Origin: Yarrowia lipolytica | Lineage: Eukaryota; Ascomycota; Dipodascomycetes; Dipodascales | Length of the DNA: 64,000 bases | Direction: 5' to 3' | NCBI RefSeq assembly: GCF_001761485.1 | Contig: NC_090771.1 | Location: 1,364,001 to 1,428,000 of the forward strand | In this document: positions 9,749 through 18,816 of the stretch, in pieces | Position numbering within the stretch: position 1 is the stretch's first letter | How the letters are laid out: every line of letters starts with the position of its first letter | The notes under the pieces: model-generated | Told to the model about the DNA's origin: nothing | Databases searched by the model: none | What the model saw: only the letters and a program-made list of their open reading frames with translations | Position numbers and translations under genes: made by a program

Positions 9749-12673
9749 ATGAAAAGGGTCTCTCAGAAGGTTCTGAGACGGGTCAACGTGTTATCACGTG
9801 GCATTCACGTGACGCGGACCTCTCGACAGCAACCGTACACTCCTCACCAGGCCTGGCCCACGAGTTCGGAGATTGTGGCCTTCAAGACTGGCAAGGCCGC
9901 TCGCAAGAAGTTCCAGACAACCTCGGAGACGATAGAGTTGGTAGAACTCGAATCGACGGTTTTGGAAGATGACAATGTAACTGGTCTTCCGCCTTCAAAG
10001 GGTCTCAGTGAGGTGTCGCCGTCGGATGTGGTTTCTGGTGTGTTTTCGGTGATGAGCCAGTATCCGGACAGCGTTGTTTTGACACAGGTGGGCTCATTTT
10101 ACGAATTTTATGGCTCTCATGCGGACAAATGGGGCTCGGAACTGCATCTGAAGGTGGGAAAGAAGACCTACAACAAGGGCAAGCTCACTAGCATGACTGG
10201 GTTCCCTCTGACACAGCTGGCCAAGTACCTGAAGATTCTGGTTGAGACGTACCAGCAGAAGGTGGTGATATGTGAGCAGGTTGAAACAGATGATTCCAGC
10301 ACAAGTTTGATGTTTTCAAGACCTGTGACTCGTATCTACACCCCAGGAACGCTTATTGATGAGGACTTCCTACCTACAAACAGATACAACTACCTGATGA
10401 GCATTTGGATTGCTCCCGAGTCGATAAGACGCCCCGATGAGACCAAAGACGTGGCTGAAACTCCCGTAGGAATCTGCTGGCTGGATGTTTCGCTGGGAAC
10501 GTGTTCTGTGTCCCGATCTAGTCTTGGAAATCTTGCATCTGATATTGCGCGCATCAAACCCCAGGAGATTGTCATGGAAAAACGAATGAAGGAACTGGAG
10601 CTTGAGAACGGCGAGTTTTACCCCGAGTTGGTGGAGTTGCGGTCGGCTCCTCTGTCATACTCTCAGCCAGCTACTTCTACTACCGATTTCGAGTTCGAGC
10701 CGTTTTTCCGGGTTCCAAAAGCTTACATTAATGACACTCTCACCCAAATTGATAGTCATGCTCTCAAGGCCCTTGCTATGGCTTTGGAGTACTCGAAATC
10801 GCATTTCCCGCTTGGAACTCTCACTTTCGATCCTCCCAATGTCGAGCTGTCGACCGAACATATTATGAAGATTGACTCGAGAAGTATCGAGGCTCTGGAG
10901 CTGTTCAAGACCATGAGAGACGCTCGAACCAAGGGTTCCTTGCTGTCTACCCTCAACGGAACGAAAACGGATGCTGGAACACGGTGTCTGACAGAGTGGC
11001 TATCAGCTCCTTTGAACCACAAGCAAGAGATTGAGAGACGACTGGACTCAGTGGAGACATTCAAAACACGTAATCCGCTGTCGTTGTCACTATCGGCTCA
11101 AATGGCCCAGGTCAAAGACATTCTTCGAATTGCCAACATGTTTGCCATTAACAGAGGTAAGCCTTACCAGCTGCTCGAGTTTGCAGACAGCTGTTTGCTT
11201 GTAAACGATATGTATCATCGATTACAAACCGAACACGCGAAATCTGCTCTTCCAGAGTCGCTACTTGAGCAAATGGAACGTCTGAAACAGGTTCCTATGG
11301 ATTTAGTCGAGACTATTTATTCTACCATTGAACGGAGAGATGTGGACACGTCATTGTCGGAAAGTTCTGGATCTGGAGAAGAATCTGAGTCTTCTGAGTT
11401 CTCTTTCGGACAGCTGGAGTGTGAGATTCGTCCTGAGGCATCCCCCAAGATGACAAAGCTGTGCAAGACTCTGGACAAACTGCATAACAAAAAGACACAG
11501 CTTCAGGAGGACATTGTGGAGGAGATGACGAAGCTGTTCCCTAAGTTTCGGTCATCCAGACGCAAGGTGGAGCTCAAGGTGAATGTTATGGGCCCGGTGG
11601 TATCAATCTCTGGACGTCCCAATAACATGCCTGACCAGTTCATGGGCTGTGAAGTTACCAAACGAAAGTCTTTGTGTTCGTTTGTGTTTCCTGAGTGGGT
11701 CAAACTGGCTCAGAATATGGACGATGTCCATGTCAAGATCAGACAGGAGGCCAAAACGATATTGGACGGGCTGATGGAGAATATCAAGGACAAGCATCAG
11801 GATATCCGAGCTGTAGGCGCGTCTTTAGCCTACATTGACACTGTCATTTCCCTGGCTAATCTAGCAAATGAATTCAACATGGTTCGACCGACTACTGTCG
11901 AATCAGGGCCCACTGAGATTGTCGACGGACGTCATTTGACTGTTCAACATTCGTTGAGGGTAGGAGGAACGCAGTTTGTGTCCAATACGTGCCGCCTGGA
12001 CCCCGAAGATCAATATGTGTGGGTTGTCAGTGGCCCCAACATGGGCGGAAAATCGACTTTTCTGCGTCAGAACGCCATAATCGTGCTGCTGGCTCAAATG
12101 GGCTCGTTTGTGCCTGCGAAATCGGCTCAGATTGGTTTGGTGGACCGACTATTTGTGCGAGCTGGTGTGGCCGACGACCTGTTCCGAAACAAGTCGTCCT
12201 TCATGGTGGAGATGATTGAGACTTCTGTCATCTTGCGTCAAGCAGGACCCAAATCTATGGTTATCCTGGACGAAGTAGGACGAGGAACATCCTTCAGAGA
12301 TGGTATTGCTGTCGCATACGCTACGCTGGATTACCTGTACCGTTTTTCCAAGTCCAGAGTTCTGTTTGCGACCCATTTTGCTAACGAGATCACAAATTTG
12401 TTCCCTGACAACTACGACACTTCCGGAATTGCATACTACATGTCTGAAGTGCTTGAAAAGGAGGACTACTCCAGCAAGAATCTGCTAGCAGTAGACCCTT
12501 TCCAGCGGACAGCTCACAGTCTGTACTCTCTGACCCTAGAGGGAGTGCAGTTCACCAGACGAATTGTACCGGGTATCAGCCAGGACTCGCATGGAATCCA
12601 GATTGCCCAAGCTGCGGGGTTTCCCAAGGAGGCCGTGGAAAGTGCATTGGAGGTGGTGGCCAAATCCAAGTAG
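9749..12673 (+). CDS. MSH1: Mitochondrial DNA mismatch repair ATPase, MutS homologue 1
   Basis: This 974-residue protein is a MutS-family ATPase needed for mitochondrial genome maintenance. Its N-terminus is rich in Arg, Ser and Val with no acidic residues (MKRVSQKVLRRVNVLSRGIH), a good mitochondrial targeting sequence. The mismatch-binding motif Phe-Tyr-Glu lies at residues 117-119 in the context GSFYEFYG. The ATPase site has Walker A GPNMGGKST at about 762-770, a Walker B segment VILDEVGRGTS about 75 residues later, and the following FATHFANE signature. Length is close to the 959 residues of budding-yeast Msh1, and the presequence distinguishes it from nuclear MSH2-MSH6. The ATG at 9749 is the first in frame; the codon three triplets upstream is TTG. 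Two CACGTG boxes fall within codons 16-21 and may be regulatory. Confidence 0.95.
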   Translation: MKRVSQKVLRRVNVLSRGIHVTRTSRQQPYTPHQAWPTSSEIVAFKTGKAARKKFQTTSETIELVELESTVLEDDNVTGLPPSKGLSEVSPSDVVSGVFSVMSQYPDSVVLTQVGSFYEFYGSHADKWGSELHLKVGKKTYNKGKLTSMTGFPLTQLAKYLKILVETYQQKVVICEQVETDDSSTSLMFSRPVTRIYTPGTLIDEDFLPTNRYNYLMSIWIAPESIRRPDETKDVAETPVGICWLDVSLGTCSVSRSSLGNLASDIARIKPQEIVMEKRMKELELENGEFYPELVELRSAPLSYSQPATSTTDFEFEPFFRVPKAYINDTLTQIDSHALKALAMALEYSKSHFPLGTLTFDPPNVELSTEHIMKIDSRSIEALELFKTMRDARTKGSLLSTLNGTKTDAGTRCLTEWLSAPLNHKQEIERRLDSVETFKTRNPLSLSLSAQMAQVKDILRIANMFAINRGKPYQLLEFADSCLLVNDMYHRLQTEHAKSALPESLLEQMERLKQVPMDLVETIYSTIERRDVDTSLSESSGSGEESESSEFSFGQLECEIRPEASPKMTKLCKTLDKLHNKKTQLQEDIVEEMTKLFPKFRSSRRKVELKVNVMGPVVSISGRPNNMPDQFMGCEVTKRKSLCSFVFPEWVKLAQNMDDVHVKIRQEAKTILDGLMENIKDKHQDIRAVGASLAYIDTVISLANLANEFNMVRPTTVESGPTEIVDGRHLTVQHSLRVGGTQFVSNTCRLDPEDQYVWVVSGPNMGGKSTFLRQNAIIVLLAQMGSFVPAKSAQIGLVDRLFVRAGVADDLFRNKSSFMVEMIETSVILRQAGPKSMVILDEVGRGTSFRDGIAVAYATLDYLYRFSKSRVLFATHFANEITNLFPDNYDTSGIAYYMSEVLEKEDYSSKNLLAVDPFQRTAHSLYSLTLEGVQFTRRIVPGISQDSHGIQIAQAAGFPKEAVESALEVVAKSK
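9795..9811. promoter_or_regulatory. Paired E-boxes inside the 5' end of MSH1
   Basis: CACGTG occurs at 9795-9800 and again at 9806-9811, an 11-bp start-to-start spacing, about one helical turn. The flanks (TCACGTG, then TTCACGTGAC) match a second pair at 32631-32647. CACGTG is the known site of Cbf1-type basic helix-loop-helix proteins in yeasts. Binding here is inferred. Confidence 0.35.
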
Positions 12674-13844
12674 GAAGAGATATATATAGGTAAGGGCTTC
12701 TGCATTCAGCGATACGCTGCATACTTGTACTTTGAACATTGTATCGTGACATTGTATTTACTTGTACTTTCTGTATCAGTTGTACAAGGGTATGACAGCT
12801 CCAACATGACGATACGAAAAAAAACATAACCAAAAGCTACAATTGGCAGGTAAAAACGAATAAGACAGCAGTTTGACGCTTCGAAATCATATCTTTCTTC
12901 TCGTTTCTGGAAATTCTTCAGAAACCAGCATTCTTCGCTCAACTTCGGACTCTGCATGCCCACCCAAAGTAGCTCCCACAAATGAATGTAACATTGGACC
13001 AAATTTGGCCAAAATTATTCTGAAAATTGCAACGTCTTTGTTATTTGTACAAGTACAAGTAGGACAAGCAAATCCAACAGTTGCAACCGTTCCCCTACTT
13101 CGAAAACATCTATCGAAATACCTAGATCCTGTTTTTTTTTTTTTTTCTGCATATACATTCATTTAATTATAACTTTGCCGTGAAAGAATAACCTTTGAAA
13201 TGAATGTACGCTTACACGAATATTACTAATTAAACACGTTTAGTGTCATGGTCCAGTAAAAATGTGCGGCAGAAGGATTTCCACAATAAAAACCTATAGC
13301 TACAAGTATGTACTTGTAACACCGATAAGAGCCATGAATGACACATATTGATACCAACAACTAAGCCATTGTGGGGGCACGTTCATTGGTAATGCTACAA
13401 TGAAAGTAAATTCGTTATATTGACACAGTTGATACTATTCTTCTACAAACCACTAACTGCACGCTAGCGCACACTAGTCCACTTTTTTATATCAGGCCTG
13501 TAGGGAGATACGCGGAAACACCACCAGGGGTTGCAGAATTGCAATGACAGTCGGAAAGAATGGTGTGGTTCACTGTTTGCGTCGAACAATTAAACGTCAA
13601 ATGCCTACTTGTACGATACGAACGAGATACAGGCCTCACCAACCACGATGATCCTTTAAGCACCATTGTCAACTAGCGCGTGGACTAGAATGAAGGGGGT
13701 GAAAGATTCTGGTGTGTTTTTTCAAGCAATCTCATTGATTCAAAGGGGTGGCAGTGTCCTATGGTATAGTACGAGTACCAGTGAAACGGCTAGACCTCAC
13801 GAACTACAAGTGGTCTAAAGTATACATTAAATTAAATAGTATCC
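12674..13844. other. Intergenic region between MSH1 and NAF1, no gene seen
   Basis: About 1.2 kb between the convergent ends of MSH1 and NAF1. It is AT-rich, with a 16-base poly(T) tract near 13131 and several copies of the TACTTGTAC-type motif (about 12723, 12759, 13039, 13298, 13604). No coding potential stands out. Confidence 0.6.
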
Positions 13845-16016
13845 CTAGGAATAGGGTCTGGGGTTATTTCTATCCTGGTGACCTTGACCCTGGTCATTAT
13901 GCCGGTTGTTGCTGTTGTTTGGAGGGGGGAACATGGCTGCCTGCTGCATCTGGAGCTGCTGGAGCTGCCACTGTTGCATCTGCTGCTGAGACATGCCCTG
14001 AGACATGGCCTGCTGCTGCTGCTGTTGTTGCATCTGCGCAAAGTGCTGTTGCATCTGCAGCATCTGGTCTGGGGCCATAAACGGCATTCCAGGTGGCATC
14101 ATAGGCATGCCGGGCATTGGAGGCATACCGGGCAAGGGAGACATACCGGGCATGGGAGGCATAGGTGGCATGCCCATGCCCATGCCCATCCCCGGGAAAC
14201 TCATTCCTCCAGGCATTAGTGGATACATTTGATTGTTATTGTTCTGGTTGTTGCTGTTACTGTATCCACTGCCATGGTTGTTGTTGTGGTATCGGCTGTC
14301 GCTGTTGTAGTTGTTACCTCCTCCCTGCCTGTTATCCGTTCGTTCCTTGTACCGGTCGTTCCTCTGTCTCTTGACCTCCTTGGGAGCGTCCTCGTTCTCC
14401 CCTCCATCAGCTCGCTTCTTGGCCTTCTTCTTCTTCTTTCGAGCAGACTTGACCTCCATCTCGGCCTGGTCATCGGAAAACTCCTGCTCCTCCTCGGGTA
14501 CCTCCTCGTCGTAGTTATTGGACGCATCTGAGCCCTTAATGCTCTTGATTCGATCTGTATACAGAAAGTTGGCGTGTCCAGCAACATAGTAGATGGGAGA
14601 CCCGACCTTTTCCTTCAGGGCAGCAGCCTCTTCATCCGAGCTGACCCGCACAGAGTAAAAGGGCATCTTGACAAGTCCAAAGGTCTCAAACAGAACTCCC
14701 ACAATGGTCTTGTCTTCGAAACAGAAGATTGTGTCGTCTCCAAGAACCCGGAACTCCCCAGAGACGGTGGCCTTGATCACAGCTGTTCTGTTGGTCACCG
14801 ACTGGAGGGTTCCCACATGCTCAATGGCAGTCTTTTCGCTGATGGCGAATCCCTCGGGGAGCTGGGGGATGGGTTCATCAATCTGCTCGTTGGCAGTCTT
14901 GAGAGGTCCAGTAGAATCCTCCTCCTCCTCGCCAGCCACATTGGTCTCTTCAGGGTCTCCATCCGACTCGGAATCAGAGTCATCTGACGAAGAATCATCT
15001 GACGAAGAGTCTGACGACGAATCAGAAGCCTCAGCAGCCTCCTCAGCCAGAGCGCGATCAATAGCATCTCCAGTGTCAACAACTATGTCTCCAGGTTGTT
15101 CCTTCCTCTCAGTATCAGGATCAATCTTGCCTTCAGATTCGCCCTTCGTTTCACCGTCGGTAGCCGTTTTCACATCAGCCATGTTCACATCAGCCGCAGG
15201 TCCTCCAAGATCAGCCGATGTAGAGGCAATGGTTTCTCCATCAGTAGCTATATTCACGTTAGCAGGCTCAAGATTCCCTTCAGCAGGTCCTCCGAGATCA
15301 GCAGAAGTTGAAGCCAACGTCTCTCCATCAGTGACTGACTTAACCGTACCAGCAGAGTCCGCAACTCCACCTAAATCAGCTGACGTCTCAGCAGTAATTT
15401 CTCCATCAATTGCTGTCTTAATCTGGGCGGGTTCAACCATGATCTCGGCGACAGGCTCAACGGTCTGAGCAGATTCTTCAGGACCAAGATTGGCAGAAGA
15501 TGCAGCGATAGTTTCTCCATCTGCAGCAGTCTTGATGTCTTTTGCAGGCTCTGAGTTGATCTCATCAGAAGGACCCCCCAAGTCAGCATAGGTCACAGCC
15601 ATGGTCTCTCCGTTGGCCATGGTTCTGACCTCGTTCTGAGGAGGATCCAAATTAGCCATGTTGGTCTGGGTCGTCTCTCCATTGGCGATAGGTCGGCTGT
15701 CAGCAGCAGGATCACCAAGATTACTTGCAGGCTCATTAGCATCAACAGCCATGACATCCACCTGAGCAGCTTCAGAGCCAGCATCCATCACAGCAGGCTC
15801 CATTATAGGCAGCTGGGAGGCAGCAGAAGTAGCGATAGAAGCAGTCTGCTGATGATCAACTTCATCAACAGCTGCTAATTGGACTGTGTCGGGAGAAGGC
15901 TCTTCAGTAGCCAAATGCGGAGATGCCGCTTGCGCCGGAGCTTCAGGAACGCCAATCGGAGGCAATGTCGTGGCGTCCACGTTGGCGGGATCTAAATTCG
16001 ATCCAGTTTCGCTCAT
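13845..16016 (-). CDS. NAF1: H/ACA ribonucleoprotein assembly factor
   Basis: Naf1 binds the Cbf5/dyskerin core and escorts H/ACA small nucleolar RNAs during assembly before Gar1 replaces it. The 723-residue product has a Gar1/Naf1 beta-barrel at about residues 395-495, with the family motifs 'VIKATVSGEFRVLGDDTIFCFEDKT', 'VGVLFETFGLV' and 'PFYSVRV'. A basic run KKKKKAKKR follows at about 527-535. The C-terminal region is rich in Asn, Met, Gly, Pro and Gln, including a seven-Gln run and a GMGMGMPPMPPMPGM segment. Before the core lies a Ser/Asp-rich acidic tract (about 331-355) and an N-terminal array of degenerate DGETxAxTSADLGGPA repeats. Budding-yeast Naf1 is about 490 residues, so this one is enlarged mainly by those repeats. 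The ATG at 16016 is the first in frame; the frame continues 30 codons further only from a GTG. Confidence 0.9.
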   Translation of the reverse strand: MSETGSNLDPANVDATTLPPIGVPEAPAQAASPHLATEEPSPDTVQLAAVDEVDHQQTASIATSAASQLPIMEPAVMDAGSEAAQVDVMAVDANEPASNLGDPAADSRPIANGETTQTNMANLDPPQNEVRTMANGETMAVTYADLGGPSDEINSEPAKDIKTAADGETIAASSANLGPEESAQTVEPVAEIMVEPAQIKTAIDGEITAETSADLGGVADSAGTVKSVTDGETLASTSADLGGPAEGNLEPANVNIATDGETIASTSADLGGPAADVNMADVKTATDGETKGESEGKIDPDTERKEQPGDIVVDTGDAIDRALAEEAAEASDSSSDSSSDDSSSDDSDSESDGDPEETNVAGEEEEDSTGPLKTANEQIDEPIPQLPEGFAISEKTAIEHVGTLQSVTNRTAVIKATVSGEFRVLGDDTIFCFEDKTIVGVLFETFGLVKMPFYSVRVSSDEEAAALKEKVGSPIYYVAGHANFLYTDRIKSIKGSDASNNYDEEVPEEEQEFSDDQAEMEVKSARKKKKKAKKRADGGENEDAPKEVKRQRNDRYKERTDNRQGGGNNYNSDSRYHNNNHGSGYSNSNNQNNNNQMYPLMPGGMSFPGMGMGMGMPPMPPMPGMSPLPGMPPMPGMPMMPPGMPFMAPDQMLQMQQHFAQMQQQQQQQAMSQGMSQQQMQQWQLQQLQMQQAAMFPPPNNSNNRHNDQGQGHQDRNNPRPYS
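15141..15689 (-). repeat. Degenerate tandem repeats in the NAF1 N-terminal region
   Basis: Seven related units occur at about residues 110, 133, 164, 201, 228, 257 and 285 of the NAF1 product. The consensus is close to A-T-D-G-E-T-I-A-S-T-S-A-D-L-G-G-P-A, with spacers of roughly 10-20 residues. The units are imperfect at the protein and DNA level, so the array is old or under relaxed constraint. The last copy keeps only ATDGET. Confidence 0.8.
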
Positions 16017-16045
16017 TTTGGTCAGGCTTGTGTATGTGGATTCAC

Positions 16046-16100
16046 GCCTGAATTTTTTGGTATGCAGACTGCCTAATTTTTTTTGTTCTGCCTGAATTTT
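16046..16100 (-). promoter_or_regulatory. Three GCCTGAATTTT-like motifs upstream of NAF1
   Basis: Motifs lie at 16046-16058, 16071-16084 and 16090-16100 on the plus strand, 30-85 bases upstream of the NAF1 ATG. Their A/T core (AAAATTCAGGC read with the gene) resembles the ribosomal RNA processing element (AAAAWTTTT) found before ribosome biogenesis genes in yeasts. The role is inferred from the sequence match and the function of NAF1. Confidence 0.35.
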
Positions 16101-16555
16101 CTGCACGTCGATGCATGATTAGGGTTGGGGTTGGCCGAAGGGGGAGATACTTGTAGGTGACGTCATAAGGCTCTAGCTGGTTGTGATTTTGCCATTCGCC
16201 AATCAAAACGTCTTGGCGACACGGAATGTGGAGAATCCGTGACGTGTTTGCAGCTACTGTTTCCGTTTGGTGGGGTGTGGGTGTAGACCGTGCAAGCTAA
16301 TTATAGTGTCGGAAAGGATGGAAGGAATTATGGAAGGGTAGGAATAAGAGCTACAGTATGTAGGCTACTGTACGATACGATCTTGCTTGTTCTGTGGAGA
16401 CTGTGGGGAGGGCTAATATTGTGCCTGTGCGTGATTCGCGCCCTTGTAAGTCTGGAAGATGATACAGGGTGAGACATTCAACAGTCAACGTCTTCGTACA
16501 GTATGTTTTGAATGTTGTGGAGAGCTGTTGTTACTGTTGTTGACATGCCATGGGG

Positions 16556-16604
16556 GTACAAGCAGTTATGAGTAAGAAGGTATGAGTACAAGCAGTTATG
16601 AGTA
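16556..16604 (+). repeat. 19-bp direct repeat
   Basis: The sequence GTACAAGCAGTTATGAGTA occurs at 16556-16574 and again at 16586-16604, 30 bp apart, with a related third segment just downstream. It belongs to the GTAC-rich class of spacer motif in this genome. Confidence 0.75.
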
Positions 16605-18816
16605 GAAGCAACTACGAGTAGGTACTCATACACATCCACGTACTGGTGCCAGATCTGTTACCATCTGAATACAGCTGGCAGCGTTATCATAATGCGGCAG
16701 CTCACGTGGCTCTGGTACGTACGATACACATAGGTTGTAAACAATCGGCATAGAGTTGGATATCATGAAACACGTTGCAATTGTACTTGTACTGTACTTG
16801 TACTTGTTGCGCGGAGCCCACTTTTCCCATCTTTCATTTGCCAGCTATTTTTGACTCACGATGAAACAGCCAAGGAGAGACAGCGCTACCAGGACCGCCT
16901 ACTGGAGCAACACAATGGGGATCAGTGCACACGTACGATAGTTGCGTTGACACCACAGACAATTGCCAGGTCACACACCATCCAAGAGTGATTGTACCAC
17001 CAACCCAGCTCCTAATCAACCATTGGTTGTATTGCTTGTACTACCCCGCGTCAACAGTGCAGATCGGGCTATTGGTGGTGACGGGGACGACGGCTGTAAG
17101 ACGTACGGAACACGTCATTGAGACAAAGACACACCTGTCACCGGATGTGGACGAGGAGGGGACGAGAATCGGGCGATTTAAACCGGGATCTAGACATTTT
17201 AGATGGGGTTCCGTGGACTATCGTGTGTATTGGTACCATGTACTTTTATGTACATTGTCTGGAAGTGCTGCTCGTAAAATCGTAAAATGTATACAGCGGC
17301 GGTTCTATGACGTAGTCCATCGAGCATCTTAAAATAGCAGCCGTGGGTGGGCGTGAGTGGCTGCATGAACAGGTGTGAGCAGCACGGACTTGTGCCTTTA
17401 TGATGTGACTTATTCGTGTGTGTACGAGCGCCAGTACAGTACTTGTGCTTGGAGTGCTACACTTCGGGTTGCATCGCGCGGTTGGCCTCGTATGGGCAAG
17501 TATACGAGCTCACAATCAACTTACCATTGACGTTCATTTGTAGTGTTCATTTGCAGCGTCCACCCTTCAGGCTGTCCATTCATCCACTTTGGGAGCACTG
17601 TAATGTACGTGCGAGTTTGGACGACGTTCTGGTACGTGCTGGTACAGCCAGAGACTAACGTTGAGCGTAAGGAGCTATAGAATCGGTAGAGTTGGGATCC
17701 ACGGTAGGAGGTGGCCGGACCCGTCGTCGAAATAAAACCTCCACAGTACTACGGTAGCGCCCCCATATTATCCCACTGTGCTGCCGCCAGACTCTCTCGC
17801 TTGTCCTTTAAACTCCAAATAGGGGCCTACACGGTGGAATTAAGGGGAAAGGGGTAAGGCGCTGATCCTCGAGTTTATCGTTTTTGGACCTTGTTGACGC
17901 GTGGGAGGGTCCGAATTCGACTGTGTGAGCGGCTGGCGGCCCCTTGGTGTTAACCGGACTGGTCTGTAGATCACTTAAAGTGGAAGAGATACGAGCCTTA
18001 GGTGGCCCAGCATAGAGTACTTATATCACATACGAGTCGAGTATGTACAGTACTCGTACAGTAGTGTATGGTGGTGGCATCAGTGCCAGTGTGGACGATA
18101 CTATGCTCGCACCAAACACCGCATCACCCTCTACAAGAGATTAAAAAAAAAAAAAAAAGGCGTCGAACAATGACACTTATCGGTGCCAAACGATCTTTAG
18201 TAGCAGCTGTACATTGCTATGCACGCGTCCGGTCTATTTCGGTTTCTCCAGTGCAGTTGGAGCGCGCGCATATCATGGCATATCCAGAGGAGAGGCTGAG
18301 TCTGAGAGGGAGGAGTGTAAGTGGAGACGAGGCGTCGTTGGTTGTAGATGGCGCTGGAAACCGGCCCCCATGGCGTCCCATGGTCCTTCTCCAATGCCCC
18401 GCGTCCCCTCATCCTCCCCCACCCCCCTGGTTCGTCCCGTAACAGTTCTGGGCTACGGGTCTAAGCGTCTGAGACAGAGGCGTCTTTTTAGGCTTCACTC
18501 CAATTGGTTCCACTTAGGCTTCTGACATTTACAGTTAAGCCTTTGGGCTACACAGTACACCATTTTTACGCTTTGGCTCCTGCTCACTAAAGGCACATCC
18601 GACGTGTGCATCTCCGAACATACTCGCAGCGACAGACATCACCATCACCACACGGAGTACCAAGGCGACGAACAGACTGTGAAGAGACTGGTTTCTAGCA
18701 GCCAGATATCTGATCGCAACGAAAAAAACAACAGCAACAACAACGACAGCGGCAACGACTCGAGCTCGGTCACACACGAAAGCTTCTTCATACCATTTTC
18801 AGAGGCAGTTGCAAAC

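Larger units (their letters stand above)
16017..18816. other. 2.8-kb intergenic region between NAF1 and the RhoGAP gene
   Basis: These two genes are transcribed divergently and share a very long spacer with no credible gene. Visible elements are a TTAGGG-containing GATTAGGGTTGGGGTTGG segment near 16120, a 19-bp direct repeat (16556-16574 and 16586-16604), an E-box at 16703-16708, TACTTGTAC-type motifs near 16782-16806 and 18040-18064, a 16-base poly(A) tract near 18143, and a CA/AG-rich leader just before the RhoGAP ATG. An open frame at 16925-17332 was not accepted. Confidence 0.55.

Noticed and set aside
14668-15468. A 266-codon plus-strand open frame antisense to NAF1
   Set aside because: It mirrors the repeat region of NAF1 and is Ser/Ala-rich with no domain.
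16017-16106. A longer NAF1 start 30 codons upstream
   Set aside because: That start would be GTG and the added residues come from the T-rich promoter motifs. The ATG at 16016 is the better start.
16925-17332. A 135-codon plus-strand frame in the NAF1/RhoGAP spacer
   Set aside because: It starts with GTG, has no recognisable pattern, and its codon use is unlike the neighbours.
7900-18160. Poly(A)/poly(T) tracts near 7903, 13131 and 18143 as LINE or SINE tails
   Set aside because: No upstream element body, target-site duplication or coding remnant is visible. Simple A-tracts are common in yeast spacers.
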